Translations under genes and position numbers: made by a program
Notes under the pieces: generated by a model
What the model saw: only the letters and a program-made list of their open reading frames with translations
Database searches by the model: none
What the model was told of the DNA's origin: nothing
Source: Streptomyces sp.
GTDB taxonomy: Bacteria > Actinomycetota > Actinomycetes > Streptomycetales > Streptomycetaceae
Direction: 5' to 3'
NCBI GenBank assembly: GCA_013362785.1
Contig: JABFVM010000331.1
Location: forward strand, 1 to 50,597
DNA: 50,597 nucleotides
Part shown: in pieces, positions 18,829-26,337 of the stretch
Layout: the number at the start of each line of letters is the position of its first letter
Numbering within the stretch: position 1 is the stretch's first letter

Positions 18829-18835
18829 CTCCGAC

Positions 18836-20134
18836 TCAGGCCAGGGCGAAGTAACGCATCCACACGTACAGCGCCGACAGCGCGACCGTGACGACGGTGA
18901 CGACGAGGCCGTACTTGGTGAACTGCCAGAAGGTGATGGGCTGCCGGTTGCGTTCGGCGATGCCGAGGACGACGACGTTGGCGCTGGCGCCGATCGCTGT
19001 GGCGTTGCCGCCGAGGTCCGCGCCGAGCGCGAGGGCCCACCACATCACGTGGTCGGGGGCGCCGCCCATGTTCTGGACCAGGTCGGCGGTGATCGGCGCC
19101 ATGGTGGCGACGTACGGAATGTTGTCCACGACGCCGGACAGCACGGCCGAGGCGCTCAGCATCAGCATCGAGCCGCCGAGCTCGTTGTCGCCGATGGTGT
19201 CGGCCAGTGATCGGGAGATCTCGCCGATGACGCCGGTCTCGATCAGGCCGCCGATCATGATGAACAGTCCGGCGAAGAAGGCGAGGGTGGGCCACTCGAC
19301 CTCGCCGAGCACCTCGCCGGTCTCCACGGCGGAGATCGCGATCAGCAGCCCGGCGCCGAGCAGGGCGACGACGCTGGGCTCGTAGTGCAGGACCGGGTGC
19401 AGCACGAACCCGAGGACGACCAGCACGAGCACGATCAGGCCCTGGACGAGCAGCCGGGGGTCCTTGATGGCCTCGCGTTCCTCCAGCGCCATGACCTCTT
19501 CGGCGCGTGTCTCGTCGTAGACGAACGACTTGCGGAACAGGAAGCGGCACAGCGCGACGAGCACGACTATCAGGATCGCGGACAGCGGAGCGAGGTGGAC
19601 CAGGAAGTCGTTGAAGGTCATGCCCGCACGGCTGGCGATGATGATGTTGGGCGGGTCGCCGACCAGGGTCGCGGTGCCGCCGATGTTGGAGGCGAACACC
19701 TCGGCGATGAGGAACGGGGCGGCGGGCAGCGCGAGGCGTTCGCACACCAGCAGCGTCACCGGGGCGATCAGCAGCACCGTGGTGACGTTGTCGAGCAGCG
19801 CCGAGGCGAGGGCGGTGATGACGACGAGCATCACCATCACCCGGAACGGCCTGGCCCGGGCTCGCTTCACCGCCCAGATGGCCAGGTACTCGAACATGCC
19901 CGTCTTCTTGAGCACGCCGACGATCATCATCATGCCCAGGAGCAGGAAGATGACGTTCCAGTCGACGCCGCTGTGCTCGGAGAAGAACGCCGACTCGTCG
20001 TCGGTGGCGCCGATCGCCAGCATCAGCGCGGCGCCGCCGAGGGCCGCGCCGACGCGGTGGATCTTCTCACTGATGATCAGGCCGTACGTGATCACGAAGA
20101 CGGCGATGGCCGCCCAACTCTGCCAGCCGTTCAC
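18836..20134 (-). CDS. ArsB/NhaD-type (IT superfamily, SLC13-like) ion permease
   Basis: A 432-residue integral membrane transporter with about 11-12 hydrophobic helices and the repeated pore motifs of this superfamily, GGTATLVGDPPN in the first half and ADLGGNATAIGASAN in the second. Relatives carry Na+/H+, arsenite or organic anions; the neighbouring cation:proton antiporter favours Na+ or another monovalent cation, but this is inference. Start choice: the GTG at 20134 overlaps the TGA of the preceding CBS gene (GTGA) and has GGAGG just upstream, giving tight translational coupling. Confidence 0.9.
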   Translation of the reverse strand: MNGWQSWAAIAVFVITYGLIISEKIHRVGAALGGAALMLAIGATDDESAFFSEHSGVDWNVIFLLLGMMMIVGVLKKTGMFEYLAIWAVKRARARPFRVMVMLVVITALASALLDNVTTVLLIAPVTLLVCERLALPAAPFLIAEVFASNIGGTATLVGDPPNIIIASRAGMTFNDFLVHLAPLSAILIVVLVALCRFLFRKSFVYDETRAEEVMALEEREAIKDPRLLVQGLIVLVLVVLGFVLHPVLHYEPSVVALLGAGLLIAISAVETGEVLGEVEWPTLAFFAGLFIMIGGLIETGVIGEISRSLADTIGDNELGGSMLMLSASAVLSGVVDNIPYVATMAPITADLVQNMGGAPDHVMWWALALGADLGGNATAIGASANVVVLGIAERNRQPITFWQFTKYGLVVTVVTVALSALYVWMRYFALA

Positions 20135-20484
20135 GATCCTCCGACGATTCGTTCCATCAGACGCGCAGCCGTCACGGCGCCCATGAGGTTGATCCGGTCG
20201 CCGTCGCGTTCGACGACGGCGACGAGTGGGGTGTGCGTACGGGCCACGAGGGCCGCCACGTGGGTGACGCTCGCGTCCGGGCCGACCGTCGGCGGCCGGA
20301 CCCTGTGACGGGGCAGCCACTCTGCCACCGTGAGCCCGGTGAGTCTCTCCAGCGCCTCGTCCAGGTCCCGGTCGTCGCCCTCGGCGGTGACCAGCCGCCG
20401 TTCGACCAGCAGCCGGGCCGCATCGCAGGCGTCGTCGTCGGTGGACACGTACGGGTAGGTCTCGGCGAGCTCAAGCGCCGACAT
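20131..20484 (-). CDS. Short CBS-domain protein with an internal deletion
   Basis: 117 residues. It aligns at both ends with the 157-residue CBS protein encoded about 2.7 kb away: MSALELAETYPYVSTDDDACDAARLL against the first CBS start, and SVTHVAALVARTHTPLVAV through the end. However, about 35 residues spanning the end of the first CBS motif are missing. The ATG at 20484 has AGGAGG six bases upstream. It overlaps the antiporter gene by 14 bases and the permease start by four, so the three are co-translated. A one-and-a-half CBS module could still dimerise, but nucleotide binding may be altered. Confidence 0.85.
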   Translation of the reverse strand: MSALELAETYPYVSTDDDACDAARLLVERRLVTAEGDDRDLDEALERLTGLTVAEWLPRHRVRPPTVGPDASVTHVAALVARTHTPLVAVVERDGDRINLMGAVTAARLMERIVGGS

Positions 20485-21706
20485 GTTCCGCCTCCTTCGA
20501 CGTGCGGGACGCTTCATGGCCGTCGGGCACACCGGCGATGTCCTCGACGTGGAACAGGCGGGCTATCGGTACATCCGTCGAGCTGTGCGCGACGATCGAG
20601 AAGGCGATGCACACGGCGATCAGGGTGAACGCCTCCTCGCCCCGCGGGATCCCGGCCTGCAGCACCAGCAGCCCGTACACCACCGAGGCGAAGCCCTTCG
20701 GTCCGAACCAGGCGGCGACCAGCTTTTCCTGCCGGGTGAAGCGCGTCCCCAGCAGCGACAGCAGCAGCGAGGCCGGCCGGATCAGCACGATCGCCAGGAC
20801 CACCGCGACGTAGCCGCCGAAGGACAGGTCACCGAACAGCGACGGCGTCAGCAGCGCGCCGAACACGAGAAGCGCCGCGAACTTGGCCAGCTCCGCCAGC
20901 GCTTCGCCGAGCGGCTCGAACGCCTCCTTCGCCTCCAGCGAGCGTGCCGTGAGCACCGCGCCCGCGGAGAACGCGGCGAGGTAGGGGTTGGCGTGCGTGA
21001 GGTGGCAGAGGGCGTAAAGGATCACGCCGATCGCCAGCGGAAGCAGCGGTTGCAGTTTGGGCTCGGCGCCCAGCAGCCGGAACCGTACGAGCTCGATCAC
21101 CACGAACGGGATGACGACGCCGAAGACCAGCCCGAGGACCAGCTCCAGCGCGATCTTCCCCAAATCTGCTTCGGCGTGCCCGGAGGTCGGCCCGGCCGCG
21201 GCGATCAGGATGAGGACGACCGGCAGGGCGAGCCCGTCGTTGATACCGCTCTCCACGTTCAGCAGCTGCCGCAGCTTCGCCGGGACCTCCTTGCGCCCGA
21301 CGATCGCCGAGGCGAACACCGGGTCGGTCGGCGCGAGCACCGCTCCGACCAGGAAGGACGTCGTCCAGTCCAGGCCCACCAGGAAGTGCGTGATCAGCGC
21401 CATGCCGACGAACGCGAGCGGCATGCCGAGCCCGAGCGCGCGGGCGGGGTTCCTCCAGTTCTCCTTCAGCTTCGGGAAGGAGACGTGCATGCCATCGGTG
21501 AACAGTACGGCGAACAGTGCCAGGTCGGCCGTGACGGACACGATCTCGCTGTCCGGCGTGATGTGGATCAGGCCCAGGAATCCGTCGCTGACGAGTGCCC
21601 CGCCGACCAGGAAGAGGAAGGAGGTGGACAGTACGGTCCGGGCAGCGAGACCGGACAGCAGCACCGCGACGAGCAGTGCCACCCCGAAGACCACGACGAG
21701 CACCAT
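20471..21706 (-). CDS. Monovalent cation:proton antiporter (CPA family)
   Basis: A 411-residue transporter with about 12 hydrophobic helices. Family signatures are LAPTDPVFASAIVG (proton/cation-binding helix) and NVESGINDGLALPVV. The C-terminal cytosolic tail is short (HVEDIAGVPDGHEASRTSKEAE). It exchanges Na+ or K+ for protons across the cytoplasmic membrane. The start is the ATG at 21706, reading directly into the first helix, with a GGGGG stretch eight bases before it. It is the first gene of the minus-strand cluster, overlapping the short CBS gene that probably modulates it or the following permease. Confidence 0.9.
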   Translation of the reverse strand: MVLVVVFGVALLVAVLLSGLAARTVLSTSFLFLVGGALVSDGFLGLIHITPDSEIVSVTADLALFAVLFTDGMHVSFPKLKENWRNPARALGLGMPLAFVGMALITHFLVGLDWTTSFLVGAVLAPTDPVFASAIVGRKEVPAKLRQLLNVESGINDGLALPVVLILIAAAGPTSGHAEADLGKIALELVLGLVFGVVIPFVVIELVRFRLLGAEPKLQPLLPLAIGVILYALCHLTHANPYLAAFSAGAVLTARSLEAKEAFEPLGEALAELAKFAALLVFGALLTPSLFGDLSFGGYVAVVLAIVLIRPASLLLSLLGTRFTRQEKLVAAWFGPKGFASVVYGLLVLQAGIPRGEEAFTLIAVCIAFSIVAHSSTDVPIARLFHVEDIAGVPDGHEASRTSKEAEHVGA

Positions 21707-22253
21707 GACCAGAACCCCCGATCAGCGAAGAGACTTGTCCTCAAACCGCCGACCAGGCTTCCCGGCACACCGCGGGGAACCATACACGTTCTTTACGCGG
21801 CATTTACAGGTCCTTGGCGCGCATCCTGGCGTGCGGCTCGCTGCCGGATCCCGGCAACAAGCTGACCTCTCGCTAACGGGCATGAGCCGCACGAGACGCT
21901 GGTCCGTGGTGCGGTGTCGGCGCTTGTCGTGCGCTCGGTCGCGCGTGTTCGACGGAGTTGTCCGGTGAGGCGGTCGCTTGCGGTTCGGTGCAGCGGGCCC
22001 GGTGATCGGGCCGACGACGAACAAGGCGACTTTCCGGTGGAGGAGGAAGCCTCCGATCTCGTCAGGGAGGGGTGTCGGGTCAGCCGGGTCCTGGCGGACG
22101 GCAGCGGGCTCACCGACTTCGTGATGAACCCTCCCGATGAGGGGATCACGGGCAGCGTGTCGGAGGTTTGGACTCGCGGATCGCTCGCGCACGCAGCTCG
22201 TCGGGGGTACTTCCGCGGTGCAGGCGCCCGTGGCCGAGGGGCAGTCGGCTCGC
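21707..22253. other. Long spacer between antiporter and MFS genes, no convincing gene
   Basis: About 550 bases. The part next to the antiporter is comparatively A/T-rich (21720-21810) and must contain its promoter; TATGGT on the minus strand (21779-21784) is a possible -10 box. A GCCGG/CCGGC hairpin lies near 21842-21855. A plus-strand frame at 21914-22261 (115 codons, with VEEEASDLVREGCRVSRVL) is open but has no ribosome-binding site or recognised domain; it may be a decayed gene. Confidence 0.35.
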
Positions 22254-22282
22254 TTGAGTAAGTCAATCAACTGACTTAAGGT
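22254..22282 (+). promoter_or_regulatory. MFS promoter with an operator palindrome in its spacer
   Basis: TTGAGT (22254-22259), 17 bases, TAAGGT (22277-22282) fits a vegetative Streptomyces promoter. TAAGTCA-N6-TGACTTA (22259-22278) is a perfect inverted repeat lying almost exactly between the two boxes, the classic placement for a MarR- or TetR-type repressor site. Confidence 0.65.
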
Positions 22283-22335
22283 TGCCTTGGTCAATTACGT
22301 ACTCTTCGCGCTCGTACGCCCACGGAGGCCCCGTC

Positions 22336-23787
22336 ATGTCCCACCCCCCTGCCCCGCCGCGGTCGAACGCCGTGGTGGCGGTGCTGGCCTTCGCCGGGAT
22401 CGTCGTCTCGTTGATGCAGACGTTGGTCATCCCGATCGTCCCGGAGCTGCCGAAGCTGCTGGACGCCCCGGCGTCCGACACCGCCTGGGCGGTCACGGCG
22501 ACGCTGCTCGCCGCGGCCGTCGCGACGCCCGTGATGGGGCGGCTCGGCGACATGTACGGGAAGCGGCGGATGCTGCTGGTCAGCGTCGTGCTGCTGGTGA
22601 CCGGCTCCGTGGTGTGTGCCCTGAGTGACGCGCTGGTGCCGATGATCGTCGGACGGGTGCTCCAGGGTCTGGCCTCGGGCGTCATCCCCCTCGGCATCAG
22701 CATCATGCGCGACGAACTCCCCGCCGAGCGCCTCGGCTCCGCCACCGCCCTGATGAGCGCCTCCCTCGGTATCGGCGGCGCGCTCGGGCTGCCCGCCGCC
22801 GCGCTGATCGCGGACAACTTCGACTGGCACGTCCTGTTCTGGACGTCGGCCGGACTGGGTGTCGTGGCGCTGGGGTGCGTGCTGCTGTTCGTGCCCGAGT
22901 CGAAGGTGCGCACGGGCGGCCGCTTCGACCTGGTCGGCGGCGTCGGCATGGCGGCCGGGCTGGTGTGTCTGCTGCTGGCGATCAGCAAGGGTGCCGACTG
23001 GGGCTGGACCAGCGGCACGACGCTCGGCCTGTTCGTGGCCGCCGTGGTCGTCCTGCTCGCCTGGGGCTGGTGGGAGCTGCGCACCGAGCAGCCGCTGGTC
23101 GACCTCCGCACGACCGCCCGCCGACAGGTGCTGGTCACCAACCTGGCCTCGATCGCGGTGGGCTTCGCCATGTTCGCGATGAGCCTGGTCATCCCGCAGC
23201 TCCTCCAGCTCCCGACCCAGACGGGCTACGGCCTCGGCAAGTCGATGCTGGTCGCGGGTCTGTGCATGGCGCCGTCGGGTCTGGTCATGATGGCCACGGC
23301 CCCGGTGTCCGCCGCGATCTCCCGGGCCAAGGGCCCGAAGGTCACGCTGATGATCGGCGTCCTGATCGTGGCCGTCGGCTACGGCCTCAACATCGTCCTG
23401 ATGTCCGAGGTCTGGCACTTCATCCTGGTGGCCTGCGTCATCGGCGCCGGTGTCGGCTTCGGCTACGGCTCGATGCCGGCCCTCATCATGAGCGCCGTGC
23501 CCGCGTCGGAGACGGCCGCCGCGAACAGCCTCAACACGCTGATGCGTTCTCTCGGTACGTCCACCGCGAGCGCCGTCGCGGGCGTGATCCTCGCCCAGAT
23601 GACGACGAACCTCGGCGGCTACGCCCTCCCGTCCGAGAACGCCTTCAAGGTGGTCCTGGCGGTGGGCGCCGGGGCGGCGCTGCTGGCCTTCGTGGTGGCG
23701 TCGTTCATCCCGCGGCAGGCGGTGGCCGTCGCCGGGGAGCCGGTGACGGAGCGGGCGGCCCAGCCGGTGCGGGCGTCGGCCAAGTAG
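22336..23787 (+). CDS. MFS multidrug exporter, DHA2 (14-TMS) type
   Basis: A 483-residue proton-driven exporter with about 14 hydrophobic helices. Motif A of the family is present between helices 2 and 3 (GRLGDMYGKRRM), and the helix-5 antiporter motif region (ASLGIGGALGLPAAALI) resembles motif C. Substrate unknown; drug or dye efflux is typical. CGGAGG at 22323-22328 precedes the ATG at 22336. The operator-like palindrome in its promoter suggests ligand-induced expression through a repressor not encoded next to it. It ends 12 bases from a convergent hypothetical gene. Confidence 0.93.
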   Translation: MSHPPAPPRSNAVVAVLAFAGIVVSLMQTLVIPIVPELPKLLDAPASDTAWAVTATLLAAAVATPVMGRLGDMYGKRRMLLVSVVLLVTGSVVCALSDALVPMIVGRVLQGLASGVIPLGISIMRDELPAERLGSATALMSASLGIGGALGLPAAALIADNFDWHVLFWTSAGLGVVALGCVLLFVPESKVRTGGRFDLVGGVGMAAGLVCLLLAISKGADWGWTSGTTLGLFVAAVVVLLAWGWWELRTEQPLVDLRTTARRQVLVTNLASIAVGFAMFAMSLVIPQLLQLPTQTGYGLGKSMLVAGLCMAPSGLVMMATAPVSAAISRAKGPKVTLMIGVLIVAVGYGLNIVLMSEVWHFILVACVIGAGVGFGYGSMPALIMSAVPASETAAANSLNTLMRSLGTSTASAVAGVILAQMTTNLGGYALPSENAFKVVLAVGAGAALLAFVVASFIPRQAVAVAGEPVTERAAQPVRASAK

Positions 23788-23799
23788 CCGTTCCGGCGG

Positions 23800-24375
23800 C
23801 TACAGGTTGCCCATCGGCTCGATGTCGACCTTCACCGGCGTACCCCACACGCGCAGCACCTCGTAGTCGGTGAACTCGTGCACGAGCCGGTAGGCCATGG
23901 CAGGGCGCGGGCCGCGGCGCTGGGCGGCGAGATAGAGCTCGGCCTCCCGGCGGTCGCGGCGCGGGGTGCCGCAGAGCTGCCACTCCTGGCCGTTCCACAG
24001 CTCCGGCAGCCAGCGCTGCTGGGGCTGCGGGCGGTCGCCGCGGACGCCGTAGCGGGAGGGCACGGACTCGGCAGGCCGGTCGTGGTAAGGCCCGGGCCCG
24101 CCGCTGTACTCGGCCCGCCGGGCGGCGCGGCGCCGCGTCTCGCACAGCAGACACCGATCGGGCGCGCTCTCGTCGACGGGCCCGTTCGGGTGCTCGGCAC
24201 AGCGCGTCGTGGGCGCGGCACTGGAGACGCTCTCGTCCAGGAGATCGAGCGCGCGGCGGAGATCGGCCTTGACCTCGTGGAGTCTGGCGTCGGGAGTGTC
24301 GGCGGTCAGGGACTCGCCGTGCTCGCCCACCAGACGGAGGGCTCGGCCGAGGGCGGTCAGCTGGGCGTGGTTCAT
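23800..24375 (-). CDS. Conserved hypothetical protein with a zinc-ribbon-like segment
   Basis: 191 residues, not recognised as a named family. A helical N-terminal part (about 1-50) is followed by a possible metal-binding segment CAEHPNGPVDESAPDRCLLC (about residues 60-79). A central Pro/Arg-rich linker leads to a C-terminal part with WLPELWNGQEWQLCG and FTDYEVLRVWGTPVKVDIEPM. The ATG at 24375 starts the folded-looking part; an earlier GTG in the same frame would add low-complexity sequence that competes with a small upstream gene. Its character recalls accessory proteins of Streptomyces mobile DNA, but no mobility gene is near. Confidence 0.6.
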   Translation of the reverse strand: MNHAQLTALGRALRLVGEHGESLTADTPDARLHEVKADLRRALDLLDESVSSAAPTTRCAEHPNGPVDESAPDRCLLCETRRRAARRAEYSGGPGPYHDRPAESVPSRYGVRGDRPQPQQRWLPELWNGQEWQLCGTPRRDRREAELYLAAQRRGPRPAMAYRLVHEFTDYEVLRVWGTPVKVDIEPMGNL

Positions 24376-24391
24376 CGGGGCGCGGTTCCGG

Positions 24392-24526
24392 TCATTGGGC
24401 GTAGTCCTTGAGCTTCTCGGTGTCGAGGGCGATGTCCACGGGGGAGGGCACGTCGACGGTTGTGCCCCCAGGGTAGGCGGGGGAGTCACCGGTGTGTCCT
24501 CTGCCGTCGTTCGGACATGGCGGCAC
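24392..24526 (-). CDS. Possible small protein upstream of the zinc-ribbon-like protein
   Basis: A 44-codon frame from the GTG at 24526 ending ...TTVDVPSPVDIALDTEKLKDYAQ, 16 bases before the next ATG. The C-terminal half looks protein-like (acidic, amphipathic), whereas the overlapping frame of the downstream gene reads low-complexity sequence there. The ribosome-binding site is weak, so the true start is uncertain, and it may be a remnant of a longer protein. Confidence 0.35.
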   Translation of the reverse strand: MPPCPNDGRGHTGDSPAYPGGTTVDVPSPVDIALDTEKLKDYAQ

Positions 24527-24680
24527 GGATCTCTGCCGCGTGGGCTTGGACTGTGGAGGCCTGTACGGGGGGCGTGCTGGGGCGGTCTCTCCGGCGGGAG
24601 TTTGGTGGTCAGGCGGTTGCGGATCAGGGCCGCCGGGCGTCAGCCATGGGATCGAACTTGTCCTTCGATCTCGTACGTCA

Positions 24681-24716
24681 AGCCCCCGCCAGGTGTTCCA
24701 CCACCTGGCGGGGGCT
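24681..24716 (-). terminator. Terminator of the lipoprotein gene
   Basis: Perfect 15-bp inverted repeat (24681-24695 and 24702-24716) with a 6-base loop, starting eight bases beyond the lipoprotein stop codon. Confidence 0.9.
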
Positions 24717-24724
24717 GTTCGTTG

Positions 24725-25537
24725 TCAGCCGAGTTTTGCCGCCTGCTTCTCGATGACCGCGGTCGGCTGTTCGAAGGCCTCGCCCCGGCCGACCGCCGCG
24801 ATGTTGAAGGACGAGAACCCGGCGAGCGTGGTGCCCTGCCGGAAGACGACGACCTTGGTTTCGGCGGCGGAGCCGTCCTGCTTCGTCCCGACCGTCCAGG
24901 CGACGGCGTCCTCGCCTGCGGCGAGCTTCTCCTCGCTGACCTTGGTGACCTGCTGCTTCTCCCCGGCGACCGTCATGGTGAAGCCCCCGGCGCACTTCTT
25001 GCCCGCCTCCCGCAGCGTGGCGAGGGTCTGCTCGGCGCCGTCGGCGTCGTAGGACCAGAGGGAGGTCATCGTCTTGGTGATGTCGAGCGAGTCGAGTGTG
25101 GCCTCCTGGGCCTCCTCCTCCGTCATGCCCGCGAGCTCCTCCATCGAGGGCATGCCCCTCTTGGCCGCCGCGGACTCCTGGACGACGAGCCGCTGGACAC
25201 TGGCGGCCGGGGCGCTCGCCGGCAGGGCCGACAGCGCCTGGGCGACGGGCTCGCACTCGGCCTTGTCGGAGGAGACGGAACCGGGTGCGAAGACGTCCTT
25301 CTTGCCCGGCTTCTTGATCTCGTGGCCCTTGACGTCACCCTGGGCGACGACGAGCTTCTCCAGCTCGGCGGCGGTGAGTGCCTTCGCCGCCGGCTTGTCT
25401 GAGTTGGCGCCATCCTTCGTGTTCTCCGTGCCCTTGTCCTCGCCGCCACCGCAGGCGGTGACCAGGAGGGCGAGGGAGACCGCGGACGCGGTCAGGAGGG
25501 TACGGCGGATGGCGGTTGTCTGCGTTGCGTTGTTCAC
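24725..25537 (-). CDS. Secreted lipoprotein of unknown function
   Basis: 270 residues. A lipoprotein signal peptide with basic n-region (Arg11, Arg12), a hydrophobic core and the lipobox LVTAC (Cys29) is followed by a GGGEDKGTENTKDG linker, so the mature protein is tethered to the outer face of the membrane. The mature part contains one domain (about 60-265) with LTAAELEKLVVAQGDVKGHEI and a C-terminal segment ending AVIEKQAAKLG; similar lipoproteins are common in Streptomyces but have no assigned role. Start choice: the GTG at 25537 gives a complete signal peptide, although no clear Shine-Dalgarno sequence precedes it. Confidence 0.85.
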   Translation of the reverse strand: MNNATQTTAIRRTLLTASAVSLALLVTACGGGEDKGTENTKDGANSDKPAAKALTAAELEKLVVAQGDVKGHEIKKPGKKDVFAPGSVSSDKAECEPVAQALSALPASAPAASVQRLVVQESAAAKRGMPSMEELAGMTEEEAQEATLDSLDITKTMTSLWSYDADGAEQTLATLREAGKKCAGGFTMTVAGEKQQVTKVSEEKLAAGEDAVAWTVGTKQDGSAAETKVVVFRQGTTLAGFSSFNIAAVGRGEAFEQPTAVIEKQAAKLG

Positions 25538-25618
25538 GCAGGCAAGACCAACGTGACCGGGGTGGGGTTGTGCGACCCGCGGGGCTTTTATGCAGGTGAG
25601 GGGGAGGCGGAGAGTAGA

Positions 25619-25644
25619 ACCGTCGTCCGGGCCCGGACGACGGT
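25619..25644 (-). terminator. 26-bp perfect palindrome after the DinB gene
   Basis: Arms ACCGTCGTCCGGG and CCCGGACGACGGT meet without a spacer (25619-25631 and 25632-25644), 21 bases beyond the DinB stop. It works as a strong hairpin terminator; the exact two-fold symmetry would also suit a protein-binding site upstream of nearby genes. Confidence 0.7.
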
Positions 25645-25665
25645 CCACACGCCTGCCGTTGTCGG

Positions 25666-26223
25666 TCAGCCCATGCTCTTCGACCCGTCGAGGGACTCGC
25701 GGATGATGTCGGCGTGGCCGGCGTGCTGGGCGGTCTCGGCGATGACGTGCAGGAGGACCCTGCGGGCGGACATCTTGGCGCCGGGTTCGTTCCACGGGGC
25801 CTTGGGCAGGGGGTGGGTCACGTCGAGGTCGGGCAGGGTGGTGACCAACTCGTCGGTTCGGGCGGCCGTTTCGGCGTAGTCGGCCAGTACGCCTTCCAGC
25901 GTCTCGCCCGGCAGCATCCGGAACTCCTCGGCCCGCTTGGCGAAGTCGGCCTCGGTCATGGCGGTGAAGTCGGGCATCGCCGACGGGCCGTGCTGGATGA
26001 AGGCCGCCCAGTGCCGTTCCACCGACGCGACGTGCTTGATCAGGCCGCCGATACACAGCTCGCTGGCCGTGGTCCGCTGCCCGGCCTGCTCGTCGGTGAG
26101 GTCGCGGGCGGTGAAGCGCAGGAAGTGGCGGTGCTTGGCGAGCGCTTCGAGCAGGTCGGCACGCTCGCCGGTGGCGGCGGCGGTGGCGGTGTCCTGTGCG
26201 GTGGTGTTGGCGGTGTCCTGCAT
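25666..26223 (-). CDS. DinB-superfamily (DUF664-like) protein
   Basis: A 185-residue four-helix DinB/YfiT-type protein. The metal-ligand pattern is recognisable: GLIKHVASVERHW (first His), then a C-terminal HVIAETAQHAGHADIIRE with a His-x3-His arrangement. In actinobacteria many members use mycothiol or act as metal-dependent thiol transferases; the exact reaction is unknown. The ATG at 26223 has GGAGGG eight bases upstream; an alternative start 22 codons earlier lacks such support. It lies downstream of the aldo/keto reductase on the same strand, with 114 bases between them. Confidence 0.88.
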   Translation of the reverse strand: MQDTANTTAQDTATAAATGERADLLEALAKHRHFLRFTARDLTDEQAGQRTTASELCIGGLIKHVASVERHWAAFIQHGPSAMPDFTAMTEADFAKRAEEFRMLPGETLEGVLADYAETAARTDELVTTLPDLDVTHPLPKAPWNEPGAKMSARRVLLHVIAETAQHAGHADIIRESLDGSKSMG

Positions 26224-26317
26224 GATGCGGCCCTCCGAGATTCCTGGTCCGATGCCCTGGCCGATGCCTGCTTGCGATTTCTGTCGCATCGGCCGAGGCC
26301 TACGTTAGGAGCCGTTT

Positions 26318-26334
26318 AGGTCAGATCCTGACCT
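26318..26334 (-). promoter_or_regulatory. Inverted repeat between aldo/keto reductase and DinB genes
   Basis: AGGTCAG-N3-CTGACCT, perfect 7-bp arms, starting three bases beyond the aldo/keto reductase stop and about 95 bases before the DinB start. It could be a repressor site or a short terminator. Confidence 0.4.
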
Positions 26335-26337
26335 CAA

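Noticed and set aside
21914..22261. 115-codon plus-strand gene before the MFS exporter
   Set aside because: No ribosome-binding site, no recognised domain, and its end overlaps the exporter promoter; mentioned only as a possible relic.
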